From JBBPZA01 sp963797015 (GTDB lineage: Bacteria > Actinomycetota > Thermoleophilia > Solirubrobacterales > Solirubrobacteraceae), in contig CAWCNV010000012.1 of NCBI GenBank assembly GCA_963797015.1, positions 124,001 to 188,000 on the forward strand: 64,000 bases of DNA, in the 5' to 3' direction. The position numbers were made by a program, and so were the translations under genes. The notes below the pieces were generated by a model. It was not told the DNA's origin and did no database searches. It saw only the letters and a list, made by a program, of their open reading frames with translations. Below, one piece after another: positions 1-12,432 of the stretch. Numbering within the stretch: position 1 is the first letter of the stretch; every line of letters starts with the position of its first letter.

Positions 1-2862
1 TCGCCGCTGCCCGTCCACTGCATCCCCAACGCCGGGATCCCGCACCAGGGCCCGGAGGGCGAGACGATCTTCCCCGAGCAGCCCGAGCCGTTGGCGGAGA
101 CGCTGAAGGAGTTCGTCGAGCGCTTCGCCGTCTCGATCGTCGGCGGCTGCTGCGGAACCACGCCCGACCACATCCGCGCGATCGTCGACCGCGTCGGCGG
201 ACGCGAGACAGCCGAGCGACCGGCGCCGAGCCCCGTCCAGCTCTCCTCGATGATGACCGCGACGCCGCTCGTGCAGGAGCCGCGGCCGACGCTCGTGGGC
301 GAGCGCGTCAACTCGCAGGGCTCGCGCAAGGCGAAGGAGCTGCTGCTGGCCGACGACTACGACGGCCTCGTGCAGGTGGCCGAGGACCAGGTCACCGGCG
401 GCGCCCACGTGCTCGACGTGTGCGTGGCGCTGACCGAGCGCCAGGACGAGGACGAGCAGATGCGCCAGGTCGTGAAGCGCATCTCGCTGACCCAGCCCGC
501 GCCGATCCAGGTCGACTCGACAGAACCAGATGTGATCGAGAAGGCGCTCGAGCAGATCCCCGGTCGCGCGGTGGTCAACTCCATCAACCTCGAGGCCGGC
601 CGCGACAAGGCCGACCGCGTCGTGCCGCTGGCCAAGGCGCACGGCGCCGCCCTGATCGCGCTGACCATCGACGAGGTCGGGATGGCCAAGACCGCCGACC
701 GCAAGGTCGAGATCGCCCAGCGCATCACGGAGCTCGCGTGCGACGAGCACGGCTTGGAGCGCGAGGCGCTGATCTTCGACGTGCTCACCTTCACGCTCGC
801 CACGGGCGACGACGAGTGGAAGCCGAGCGCGGTCGAGACGATCGAGGGCATCCGGCGCCTGAAGGCCGAGATCCCGGGAGTCAAGACCTCGCTGGGCGTG
901 TCCAACGTGTCCTTCGGCGTCTCACCCGGGGCGCGCGCGGTGCTCAACTCGGTCTTCCTGCACCACGCGGTCGAGGCCGGGCTCGACCTCGCGATGGTCA
1001 ACCCCAACCACATCACGCCCTACGCGGAGATCCCCGAGAACGAGCGCGAGCTCGCCGACGACCTGGTCTTCAACCGCCGCGAGGACGCGCTCGAGCAATT
1101 CATCGGCCACTTCGAGTCCAAGGGCGAGGAGGAGGAGGACGCGGGCGCCGACCCCACCGAGGGCATGGAGCCCGAGGAGGCGCTGCACTGGCACATCCTG
1201 CGCCGCAAGAAGGACGGCGTCGAGGAGTGGATCGACCGCTCGGTCGAGAAGATCGGCGCCGTCCCCACGCTGAACAACGTGCTGCTGCCGGCCATGAAGG
1301 AGGTCGGCGACAAGTTCGGCGCCGGCGAGCTGATCCTGCCCTTCGTGCTGCAGTCGGCCGAGGTCATGAAGCGAGCCGTCGCGCAGCTCGAGAACTACCT
1401 CGACCGCATCGAGGGCCACACCAAGGGCAAGGTCGTGATCGCCACCGTGTTCGGCGACGTGCACGACATCGGCAAGTCGCTGGTCAACACGATCCTCACC
1501 AACAACGGCTACACGGTCATCGACCTGGGCAAGCAGGTCCCGGTCGACACGATCATCAACGCCGCGGTCGAGAACGAGGCCGACGCGATCGGGCTCAGCG
1601 CGCTGCTGGTCTCCACCTCCAAGCAGATGCCGCTGTGCGTGCAGGAGCTGCACCAGCGCGGGCTCGAGTTCCCGGTGCTGGTCGGCGGCGCGGCGATCAA
1701 CCGCGACTTCGGCCGGCGCATGCTCTACCCGGGCGGCAAGGAGTCGGACGACACCTACGAGCCCGGCGTCTTCTACTGCAAGGACGCCTTCCAGGGGCTC
1801 GACACGATGGACCAGCTCGTGGAGCCCGAGGCGCGCTCGGCGCTCGTCGAGCGTGCGCGCGAGGAGGCGCGGACGCTGCGCGAGAAGCCGGTCGTGGTCG
1901 ACGACGCCCCGCCGGTGACCGACAGCTCCGTGCGCTCCACGGCCCGCACCGACGTCCCGATCCCCGAGCCGCCGTTCTGGGGAGCACGGGAGATCGACGT
2001 CGATCTCAACGACGTGTTCCCGTATCTCGATCGCCACGTGCTGTTCAAGCTCCACTGGGGCGGGCGCGGCAAGAAGGGCGAGGAGTGGCGCCGGATCGTC
2101 GAGGGCCACGACGGCGAGGAGGGCTTCGCGCCGCGCCTGGAGCGCATGTGGCGCGAGCAGGACTACCTGCGCCCGCGCGCGCGCCTGGGCTACTTCCCGG
2201 CGAATGCCGACGGCAACGAGCTGATCGTGTTCGACCCCGAGGACCGCGAGCGCGAGCTGACGCGGCTCGTGTTCCCGCGCCAGCCACGCCACGACCGCAT
2301 CTGCCTGACCGACTTCTTCCGGCCGCTCGACTCCGGCGAGCGCGACGTCGTCGCCCTTCAGGGGGTGACCGTCGGCCCCGAGGTGACCGAGCTGATGAAG
2401 CGCCTGGAGGCCGATGGTGAGTTCGCCGAGCAGCTCTACGTGCACGGACTGGGCGTGCAGTCGGCCGAGGGTCTGGCCGAGTGGCTGCATGCGGAGGTGC
2501 GCCGCGGTCTGGGGATCGAGCTCGACCAGGGGCGGCGCTACTCGTGGGGCTACCCCGCCTGCCCCGACCAGTCCGAGCACGCCAAGGTCTGGGAGCTGCT
2601 GGAGCTGGGCGAGATCGACATGTACCTCTCAGATGGCTACGCCGTGATGCCCGAGCAGTCGACGGTGGCGATCGTCGCTCACCACCCGCAGGCCGTCTAC
2701 TTCGGTATGAAGTCCGGCTTCATCCCCGAGGACAAGCTCAGCGACGAGCTGATCGCCGGCACCGAGCGCGGCGGCGAGCTGCCCTCCGACGAGGACGTCG
2801 AGGAGGAAGGCGTCACGGAGGCCGGGGCGGCCGGCGAGCGCGCGGCCGAGGTCTCGGCCTAG
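1..2862 (+). CDS. metH: Cobalamin-dependent methionine synthase (5' truncated by window edge)
   Basis: Transfers a methyl group from 5-methyltetrahydrofolate through cobalamin to homocysteine, giving methionine in the cytoplasm. The frame is already open at base 1 and runs 953 residues to TAG. Since MetH is about 1200 residues, roughly 250-300 N-terminal residues lie outside the window. Domains in order: the end of the homocysteine/zinc domain with the Cys-Cys pair in GGCCGTTPDH (residues ~47-56); the folate-binding domain starting at ERVNSQGS (~101); the cobalamin cap; the B12 domain with DVHDIG near residue 486, whose His is the lower cobalt ligand; and the reactivation/AdoMet domain from about residue 664, with RYSWGYPACPDQ. 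An acidic Glu/Ala-rich tail of about 30 residues follows. A TTG at base 91 is internal to the frame and is not the start. Family assignment is secure. Confidence 0.96.
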   Translation, partial: SPLPVHCIPNAGIPHQGPEGETIFPEQPEPLAETLKEFVERFAVSIVGGCCGTTPDHIRAIVDRVGGRETAERPAPSPVQLSSMMTATPLVQEPRPTLVGERVNSQGSRKAKELLLADDYDGLVQVAEDQVTGGAHVLDVCVALTERQDEDEQMRQVVKRISLTQPAPIQVDSTEPDVIEKALEQIPGRAVVNSINLEAGRDKADRVVPLAKAHGAALIALTIDEVGMAKTADRKVEIAQRITELACDEHGLEREALIFDVLTFTLATGDDEWKPSAVETIEGIRRLKAEIPGVKTSLGVSNVSFGVSPGARAVLNSVFLHHAVEAGLDLAMVNPNHITPYAEIPENERELADDLVFNRREDALEQFIGHFESKGEEEEDAGADPTEGMEPEEALHWHILRRKKDGVEEWIDRSVEKIGAVPTLNNVLLPAMKEVGDKFGAGELILPFVLQSAEVMKRAVAQLENYLDRIEGHTKGKVVIATVFGDVHDIGKSLVNTILTNNGYTVIDLGKQVPVDTIINAAVENEADAIGLSALLVSTSKQMPLCVQELHQRGLEFPVLVGGAAINRDFGRRMLYPGGKESDDTYEPGVFYCKDAFQGLDTMDQLVEPEARSALVERAREEARTLREKPVVVDDAPPVTDSSVRSTARTDVPIPEPPFWGAREIDVDLNDVFPYLDRHVLFKLHWGGRGKKGEEWRRIVEGHDGEEGFAPRLERMWREQDYLRPRARLGYFPANADGNELIVFDPEDRERELTRLVFPRQPRHDRICLTDFFRPLDSGERDVVALQGVTVGPEVTELMKRLEADGEFAEQLYVHGLGVQSAEGLAEWLHAEVRRGLGIELDQGRRYSWGYPACPDQSEHAKVWELLELGEIDMYLSDGYAVMPEQSTVAIVAHHPQAVYFGMKSGFIPEDKLSDELIAGTERGGELPSDEDVEEEGVTEAGAAGERAAEVSA

Positions 2863-2893
2863 GCTCCACTCGCCCGCCAGCCGCACCGCGGGC

Positions 2894-4156
<1,263 letters not shown>

Positions 4157-4376
4157 GGCGAGGGAAGCTAGCGGGCCGGCTCGAGCGCCCGCTCAGGACC
4201 GCGCCCGAGCGGCCGCTTCCCGGCTGCTCACGGCCGCATGCCCTGCACCTGCCCGCCCTCGTGGTGAGCGGGCGTCCCGCCGAACCTCGGTCGCGCCTGG
4301 CGACGGCCCCCGAGCCTGCGGCCTGACGACGCCCTGGCGCCATCCCTGCTCACCAACCTCGGCACGACGTCGGAGC

Positions 4377-5240
4377 CTACCCGCGCGCGGCGGCTGCGAT
4401 GGCGCGTGCGCGCGCGAGGACGAGCGCCCACGGGTAGCCCGGCCCGGGGTCGTCGCGGTTGCGGGGATCGACCTCCGCGTGGCTGCACACGCCACGGCGC
4501 ACGATCACTCCGGCGACGACCCGCCCGCGCCGGTTGTAGCGGATCCCCGCCACCCGGCAGCGCCGGATCGGTATGCGATAGCTGCGCGCCCAGAACGCGA
4601 TCCAGCGCGCGCTGGCCTCGAGCTGCCGCGGTCGCGCGAGCCACTGCGCGCGCGCGAAGCTCGAGTACCCGACCTGCTCGATACCGAGCGTCCTCTGGTT
4701 CCAGTAGGTCGCGTGGTATGCCATCAGCCCGTCGGCGACCATGCGGCTGGAGTTGCCCTCGGCGTCGTCGGCGACGTGCGAGGACTTGGTCGAGCGCGTG
4801 AAGTACCGCGCCAGGCGGCGGAGGTCGAGCGTCCCGGGACCGTCCGGTGACTCGGTCGCGTGCACCACGATCGCGTCGATGCGCGCTCCCTTGCGGCTCT
4901 CGCGGCAGCAGCGGCCGAGCGTCGCCACGAGGGCGGGTTGCGGAGGGGCGGGGATCGGCCCCGCGCGGGGCAGCGGATCGGTGGAGGCGGGCACGCGCGG
5001 ATAGCGGCTCGACGCGCGCCGGCGGGCGCGCGCCGACTTGGCCGGCTTCGGAGCCGATCCGGCCTGCGCCGGACGCGCGGGCTCCGCCGCCACTCGTTCG
5101 GGCCGTTGCACGGCGCGCTCCGCGAGGGCTCGCGGCGCCGCGTCCCGCGGCGTCGAGCGATCGCTCCACGGCGTCGCCAGCGCCAGCGTCACCCCCAGCG
5201 CAGCCAGGGACGCCGCCGCCACCGCGACCACGATCTTCAT
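4377..5240 (-). CDS. N-acetylmuramoyl-L-alanine amidase, membrane-anchored
   Basis: Predicted zinc amidase (Amidase_2/PGRP fold) that cleaves the MurNAc to L-Ala bond of peptidoglycan outside the membrane. The 287-residue form starts at the ATG giving MKIVVAVAAA, followed by a hydrophobic signal/anchor (residues 3-23). A longer in-frame start at 5291 would put 17 charged residues before the signal and is less likely. A basic Ala/Pro-rich linker (25-105) precedes the catalytic domain. Putative Zn ligands are His127 in VVHATE and His254 in SHAEVDPRNRDDPG, the typical end of this fold; AYHATYW near 176 is also conserved-looking. It is divergent from the FAD oxidase gene across 116 bases. Confidence 0.82.
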   Translation of the reverse strand: MKIVVAVAAASLAALGVTLALATPWSDRSTPRDAAPRALAERAVQRPERVAAEPARPAQAGSAPKPAKSARARRRASSRYPRVPASTDPLPRAGPIPAPPQPALVATLGRCCRESRKGARIDAIVVHATESPDGPGTLDLRRLARYFTRSTKSSHVADDAEGNSSRMVADGLMAYHATYWNQRTLGIEQVGYSSFARAQWLARPRQLEASARWIAFWARSYRIPIRRCRVAGIRYNRRGRVVAGVIVRRGVCSHAEVDPRNRDDPGPGYPWALVLARARAIAAAARG

Positions 5241-5343
5241 GCGCCGGTTCTGGCCCACGAGGGCATGATCGCGCGCCGGGGCCGCGGGCAAGCCGGTGCC
5301 GCCGGCGCGCCCAGTGCCCGACCCCCGGGTCCACCGCCGCGCG

Positions 5344-5349
5344 TAGACT
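5344..5349 (+). promoter_or_regulatory. Probable -10 box (TAGACT), leaderless start
   Basis: TAGACT lies 7 bases before the ATG at 5357, so transcription would begin at or next to the start codon. No Shine-Dalgarno sequence is present. Inferred from spacing only. Confidence 0.5.
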
Positions 5350-5356
5350 GCGCGCG

Positions 5357-6761
5357 ATGGGCTTAGCCGCCTCGGAGGTCAAGCTCGACTCTGCCGCCCT
5401 CACCGAGCTCACCCGCTCCTTCGCCGGGCAGCTCATCCGGCCGGCCGACGCGGGATATGACGAGCACCGCCGCGTCTGGAACGGCTCCATCGACCGTCAT
5501 CCGGCGCTGATCGCCCGCTGCACCGGCCCCGACGACGTCCGCGCCGCGCTCGGCTTCGCCGCCGGCAGCGGGCTGCCGGTGGCCGTGCGCGGAGGCGGGC
5601 ACAGCTTCCCCGGGCATTCGACGTGCGACGGCGGGATCGTCGTCGACCTGGGCCCCATGAAGGGGATCGAGGTCGACCCCGAGGCGCGCACCGCGCGCGT
5701 CCAGGCCGGCGTGCTCTGGGGCGAGCTGGACCAGGAGACGCAGCAACACGGGCTCGCGACCACCGGTGGGATCGTCACCCACACCGGCGTCGCCGGCCTC
5801 ACCCTCGGGGGCGGCATCGGCTGGCTGCAGCGCGCACACGGGCTCACGATCGACAACCTGCTCGGGGTCGAGCTGGTCACCGCCGGCGGCGAGCTCCTGA
5901 GGGCGAGCGCGTCCGAGAACCCGGAGCTCTTCTGGGGGGTCCGCGGCGCCGGCGGAAACTTCGGGATCGTCACCGAATTCCAGTTCCGCCTGCACCGCGT
6001 CGGCCCCACGGTGCTGGCCGGACCGATGCTGTGGCCGATCGAGGAGGCGCCGCGGCTGCTGCGCTTCTACCGCGAGTGGATCGCCGAGGCGCCGGACGAG
6101 CTGATGACGATCGTCATGCACCGCAAGGCGCCGGCGCTGCCGTTCGTGCCTCCGGAGCTCCACGGCGAGCTCGTGGTGGGGATCGCGTGCTGCCACGCCG
6201 GTTCGGTCGAGGAGGGGCTCGAGGCGGTCGCGCCGCTGAAGGCCTTCGGATCACCGGTGGTCGACCTGTGCGAGCCCAAGCCCTACGTCGAGCACCAGCA
6301 GATGTTCGACGCCTCCTACCCGCACGGCTGGTGGTACTACATCCGCGCGCTCGACGTGGCGGAGCTCAGCGACGCGGTGATCGACATCACGGTCGAGCAC
6401 GCCGCGGCGGATCCGGTCGCCGCGCACCACCTTCCCGATCTGGCAGTTGGGAGGAGCGGTCGCCCGCGTCGGCGAGGAAGAGACGGCCTTCAACGGCCGC
6501 GGCGCCGGCCACACCTTCAACCTCAGCGCGATCAGCGAGACCGCGGAGGGGTTCGACGAGGAGCGCGAGTGGTCGCGCGCCTTCTCGGCCGCACTGCAGC
6601 CCCACCAGACGGGCGTGTACGTGAACTTCCTCATGGAGGAGGGAGAGCAGCGCGTCCGCGACGCCTACGGGCAGCCCAAGTACGACCGTCTCAAGGAGCT
6701 CAAGGCGCGCTGGGACCCCGGCAACCTCTTCCGGCTCAACCAGAACATCCCGCCCGACTGA
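5357..6761 (+). CDS. FAD-linked oxidoreductase, BBE-like (single frameshift)
   Basis: Berberine-bridge-type flavoenzyme expected to oxidise a sugar or small alcohol using covalently bound FAD. The first frame (5357 to ~6405) has the FAD-binding PCMH domain with RGGGHSFPGHST (His82 is the likely 8-alpha-histidyl FAD site) and GGGIGWLQRAHG. The C-terminal BBE segment (ARVGEEETAF through KYDRLKELKARWDPGNLF) is in the +1 frame and ends at the TGA of 6759-6761. Joining the frames near 6399-6410, where one extra G would restore SPRTTFPIWQLGG, gives about 467 residues, the usual family length. The total span is one base over a multiple of three. It may be a sequence error or a recent inactivation. 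A TAGACT box 7 bases upstream supports the ATG. Confidence 0.82.
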
Positions 6762-6781
6762 CGAGAGGATGAGGGGGTGGT

Positions 6782-6809
6782 CGGGAGGGGGCGCGCAGGC
6801 CCCCTCCCG
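6782..6809. terminator. Bidirectional hairpin terminator
   Basis: Perfect 11-bp stem CGGGAGGGGGC / GCCCCCTCCCG with a 6-base loop, between the converging FAD oxidase and glnN genes. There is no T-run, as is usual in very GC-rich actinobacteria. Confidence 0.7.
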
Positions 6810-6816
6810 GCACGCC

Positions 6817-8964
<2,148 letters not shown>

Positions 8965-9195
8965 GGGTCGGTTTCCTCCTGCGTGGGTGGTGACGCGGCA
9001 ATGTACGCGTCCGCGCCCCTCCGGTGTTTATCCGGCTGTCCAAAGAGCCGGCGGGGTCCTTTCGCCCATCCGGCGGGGGAGTGGCCCCATCCCGACCGAT
9101 TGGAGAAACGAGGGCCCCGAACTTTCGACATGGGGCTAATGAAGGTTCGCGCGCCCGTCTCGACACTTCCGGACGCATCCAACCTAGGAGGACCG
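8965..9195. promoter_or_regulatory. Divergent glnN / amt control region
   Basis: 231 non-coding bases between the two start codons. Good Shine-Dalgarno sequences flank it on both sides (GGAGGAAACC for glnN and AGGAGGACCG for amt). It is locally richer in A+T than the flanks around 9025-9140. No GlnR-, NtcA- or AmtR-type operator was identified by eye. Confidence 0.4.
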
Positions 9196-10734
9196 ATGAG
9201 ACGGAGTCCGTCTAGTCGCACGCTGCTCACGCGCCGCAGGCTCCTGCTCGCGGCCGTGGTCGGCGTCGTCGCGCTTCTGATCGTGCCCGCGGTTTCGTTC
9301 GCGGACGCTCAGGACCTGAGCAAGGCGATCGACAAGAAGCTCCCGCAGTCGGTGGGCATCAACTCGATCTGGGTGATCGTCGCCGGTTCGCTCGTCATGT
9401 TCATGCAGGCGGGCTTCGCGTTCCTGGAGATCGGGTTCTCCCGCGCGAAGAACGCCGGCACGGTGGTCGCGAAGATCCTCACCAACTTCTCGATCGCCGC
9501 GGTGATGTGGTGGGCGGTGGGCTTCGCGCTGTGCTTCAGCGGCCCGCTCGGAGGCGTGGTCGGCCATGACGGCGGCTTCTTCTTCACCCACCTGGGCGAC
9601 CCGCTCAAGACGTTCCCGATCATGGGTCTGTCCGACGCCACCATCGAGTCGAAGTGGTTCTTCCAGTTCGTCTTCTGCGCGGTGTCGCTGGCGATCGTGT
9701 GGGGGACGACGCTCGAGCGCATCAAGTTCGGCGTCTACATCCTGTACTCGATCGTGTTCGCCTCGCTCATCTACCCGCTCGGCGCCCACTGGGTGTTCGG
9801 CGGCGGCTTCCTGCAGGAGGGTCACTGGCTGGGCACCAGCATCGCCGGCATGCAGGACTTCGCGGGCTCGACCGCCGTCCACCTGATCGGCGCGTCCGGG
9901 GCCTTCGCGGCGCTGCTGCTGCTGGGCGCGCGCAAGGGCAAGTACGGGCCTGACGGCAAGCCGCGGGCGATCCCGGGGCACAACATGCCGCTGTTCGGGC
10001 TAGGCGTGCTGATCCTGTGGCTGGGCTGGTTCGGGTTCAACCCGGGCTCGACGCTCAACGCGCTGGACGGCCGCTTCCCGGAGGTCCTCATGATCACCAA
10101 CTTCGCGGCTGCCGCCGGCGTCCTCGGCGCCGTCGCGACCGCGTACTGGAAGACCAAGGCGATCGACATCGGCATGGCCGGCAACGGCGCGATCGCGGCG
10201 CTCGTCGCGATCACCGCACCGTCGGGCTACGTCGAGATCTGGGCGGCGCCGATCATCGGCGTGGTTGCAGGCGTGATCGTGGTGCTCGGCGTGTACTTCG
10301 TCGACAAGTACATCGACGACCCGGTCGGGGCGCTCTCGGCGCACGGAATGGCAGGCATCTGGGGCACGCTCTCCTGCGGCCTGTTCACCGCTCCGCGGCT
10401 GGCGCAGTACAACGCCATCGGCGACCCCGCCGGGGGCCTCGTGTACTCCGGTCACTTCACGCAGCTGTTCGCGCAGATCATCGGCTTCACGATCGCGTTC
10501 ACGTTCGTCTTCTCGATGAGCTTCGCGACCTTCTGGGTCATCAAGAAGACCTACGGGCTGCGGGTCACCGAGGAGGAAGAGGACGCCGGTCTGGACATCT
10601 CCGAGCACGGCATGTACGGCTACCCGGAGCAGTTCATCCCGGCGCCCGAGCTCGTCGGCTACACGCCGGGCGGAGTCCCGGCGCAGGGCCGCGCGGGCGA
10701 ACCTGTCGCGACGAAGAAGGAGGTGCCCGCATGA
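9196..10734 (+). CDS. amt: Ammonium transporter (Amt/AmtB)
   Basis: Ammonium channel of the inner membrane, 512 residues. The ATG has AGGAGG seven bases upstream; an apparent longer frame to the left is only antisense to glnN. N-terminal residues 12-37 look like a cleavable signal, followed by the usual ~11 membrane segments. Pore twin histidines are visible in STAVHLIGASGAFAA and GALSAHGMAGIWGTL, and MWWAVGFALCFSG and LGWFGFNPGSTLNAL are classic Amt segments. The cytoplasmic tail (~85 residues) is long and acidic, then Pro/Gly-rich. The stop overlaps the PII start (ATGA), so the two are translationally coupled, matching PII docking on AmtB. Confidence 0.96.
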   Translation: MRRSPSSRTLLTRRRLLLAAVVGVVALLIVPAVSFADAQDLSKAIDKKLPQSVGINSIWVIVAGSLVMFMQAGFAFLEIGFSRAKNAGTVVAKILTNFSIAAVMWWAVGFALCFSGPLGGVVGHDGGFFFTHLGDPLKTFPIMGLSDATIESKWFFQFVFCAVSLAIVWGTTLERIKFGVYILYSIVFASLIYPLGAHWVFGGGFLQEGHWLGTSIAGMQDFAGSTAVHLIGASGAFAALLLLGARKGKYGPDGKPRAIPGHNMPLFGLGVLILWLGWFGFNPGSTLNALDGRFPEVLMITNFAAAAGVLGAVATAYWKTKAIDIGMAGNGAIAALVAITAPSGYVEIWAAPIIGVVAGVIVVLGVYFVDKYIDDPVGALSAHGMAGIWGTLSCGLFTAPRLAQYNAIGDPAGGLVYSGHFTQLFAQIIGFTIAFTFVFSMSFATFWVIKKTYGLRVTEEEEDAGLDISEHGMYGYPEQFIPAPELVGYTPGGVPAQGRAGEPVATKKEVPA

Positions 10735-11105
10735 AGATGGTGGTCGCCTATATCCGCCACGAGGCGTTCGAGCCGATCCGCACGGAGCTGCTCAACCTCG
10801 GGTTCCCCTCGCTGACGATCAGCGAGGTCAAGGGCTCGGGGCGGCAGAAGGGGATCACCGAGCGCTACCGAGGGGCGGAGCTGACGAACTACCTGCGCCC
10901 GAAGATCAAGCTGGAGTGCGTGGTGGCGGCGAAGGACGTCCCGACGATCGTCGAGACGATCCTCAAGCACGCGCGCAGCGGCTCGATCGGCGACGGCAAG
11001 GTGTTCGTCATGCCCGTCGAGGAGGCCTACCGCATCCGCACCGGCGAGTCCGGTGAGGAGACGCTCCAGGCCCATCCGGACGCCGCCGCGGCGGCGACCG
11101 CGTAG
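10731..11105 (+). CDS. glnK: PII nitrogen signal protein lacking the canonical T-loop Tyr51
   Basis: 124-residue trimeric PII protein sensing ATP/ADP and 2-oxoglutarate and gating the Amt channel. Aligned by eye to GlnB/GlnK, EVKGSGRQKG and SGSIGDGKVFVMPVEEAYRIRTGE are well conserved. The T-loop reads ERYRGAELTNYLRPK. Tyr46 is kept, but position 51, the Tyr that is uridylylated in enterobacteria and adenylylated in actinobacteria, is Leu. Position 49 is Ala, so the cyanobacterial phosphorylation site is also absent. The C-terminal ~15 residues are an Ala-rich extension. It overlaps amt by four bases (ATGA). GlnK rather than GlnB is inferred from the amt linkage. Confidence 0.93.
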   Translation: MKMVVAYIRHEAFEPIRTELLNLGFPSLTISEVKGSGRQKGITERYRGAELTNYLRPKIKLECVVAAKDVPTIVETILKHARSGSIGDGKVFVMPVEEAYRIRTGESGEETLQAHPDAAAAATA

Positions 11106-11120
11106 CAACGGCGTGAGCAC

Positions 11121-11151
11121 GGGGCGGCGGACCAGGACGGTCCGCCGCCCC
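11121..11151 (+). terminator. Strong hairpin terminator after PII
   Basis: Perfect 13-bp stem GGGGCGGCGGACC / GGTCCGCCGCCCC with a 5-base loop, followed by TTCC, 15 bases past the PII stop. It separates amt-PII from the regulator gene. Confidence 0.85.
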
Positions 11152-11196
11152 TTCCGCGCTGCACCCCCGTCGTCGCACTAGCCCCTGGTGGTGGCC

Positions 11197-12423
11197 ATGC
11201 CCGCTGACGCCCCGACCCCCGAGCCCGCCGTCCCCGTGCCGCCCGCCGGCCTGCTCGTCGAGCGCCTCCGCGGCGTGCACCTGGAGATGGTCGACGCAGT
11301 CCTGTCCGGCGACGGCCTCGAGCGCGTGGCCGAGCTCGCGGCGCGTGCCGCCGGCGGTCCGGTGGCGATCGTCGTTCCGCGACTGAGCGCTTGCGCGCTC
11401 GCGCCTCGGGATGCGGGGGCCCGCGCGGTGCTCCCGGTCGTCGAGCGCTACGTGGCCGACCGGCTGCGCGACCGGCCCGCGAAGGTGCCCGACGGTCTCG
11501 CCGCCGAGGCGCCGATCACTGCCGGCGACGAGGTCGTCGGCTCCGTGGTGATGTTCGCCGTCGGGGAAGAGCCGCCGCGCCCCGAGGCGGGCGAGTTCCT
11601 GCATCTGGCGGCGGTCGCCTCGCTCACCGAGGTCGCGATCGCCGAGGCCCGCGACGAGGTCGAGCAGACCCTGCGGGGCTCCGTGCTCGAGGACCTGCGC
11701 TCGCGCGACGACCTGGAGACCGCCGAGGTGGTGCGGCGCGCCGCCCGCCTGGGCTGCAACGTCGAGCGCGGGGCGGTCGTCCTGTGCGCCGAGCTCTCCT
11801 CCGACCGCCCGCGCCACGTCGTGGCGACGATCGCGGGCGAGGTTCCGGGGGCGCTGGCGCAGCAGGTCGAGGGCCGGGTGTACGCGCTGCTGCCCGCGGT
11901 CCACGACGCTCCCGATCCGGGCGAGGCGACGCTGGCGGGCGCGCGCCGGCTCGCGTCGCGCCTCCAGCGTCACGGGACCGTCGGCGTGTCCTCCTTCTAC
12001 GGCGACCCCGCCGACCTGCGCCGGGCCGTGCAGGAGGCAGAGCTGGTGCTCGACGTGCTGCGCCAGTCCGACGCGCCGATCGCGCAGGAGATCGGCACCG
12101 GCACCTACCGGCTGCTCTTCCGCGTGCTCGCCTCGCACCCCGAAGAGGTGCGCAGCTTCTACGAGGACACCGTCGCGCCGCTGGTCAAGTACGACGACCA
12201 GTACGGGACCGACCTCGTCGGAACGCTGGAGTCCTACCTGGAGCAGAACTGCAACATGAACGCGACGGCCGCCGCCATCTACGCCCACCGCCACACGGTC
12301 GCCTACAGGCTGGAGAGGGTCCGCGAGCTCACGCGTCTCGACCCGATGCAGTCAGAGGACCGCGAGCGCCTGGGCCTCGGCCTCAAGGCCTACCGGATCA
12401 TCGCGCCGCGGCTGCCCAAGTAG
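11197..12423 (+). CDS. PucR/CdaR-type transcriptional regulator
   Basis: 408-residue regulator. The N-terminal ~180 residues resemble a GAF-like sensor. The middle (SSFYGDPADLRRAVQEAELV) matches the GGDEF-like region of PucR proteins. The C-terminus has the PucR helix-turn-helix, NMNATAAAIYAHRHTVAYRL, at about residues 355-375, where TAAAIYAHRHTV is the recognition part. GTG codons at 11188 and 11191 are alternative starts; no clear Shine-Dalgarno decides. Its position beside the nitrogen genes suggests control of nitrogen or purine metabolism, which is inference. It is separated from PII by a strong terminator, so it has its own promoter. Its stop lies 9 bases from the converging minus-strand gene. 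Confidence 0.8.
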   Translation: MPADAPTPEPAVPVPPAGLLVERLRGVHLEMVDAVLSGDGLERVAELAARAAGGPVAIVVPRLSACALAPRDAGARAVLPVVERYVADRLRDRPAKVPDGLAAEAPITAGDEVVGSVVMFAVGEEPPRPEAGEFLHLAAVASLTEVAIAEARDEVEQTLRGSVLEDLRSRDDLETAEVVRRAARLGCNVERGAVVLCAELSSDRPRHVVATIAGEVPGALAQQVEGRVYALLPAVHDAPDPGEATLAGARRLASRLQRHGTVGVSSFYGDPADLRRAVQEAELVLDVLRQSDAPIAQEIGTGTYRLLFRVLASHPEEVRSFYEDTVAPLVKYDDQYGTDLVGTLESYLEQNCNMNATAAAIYAHRHTVAYRLERVRELTRLDPMQSEDRERLGLGLKAYRIIAPRLPK

Positions 12424-12432
12424 GGCCGGCGC

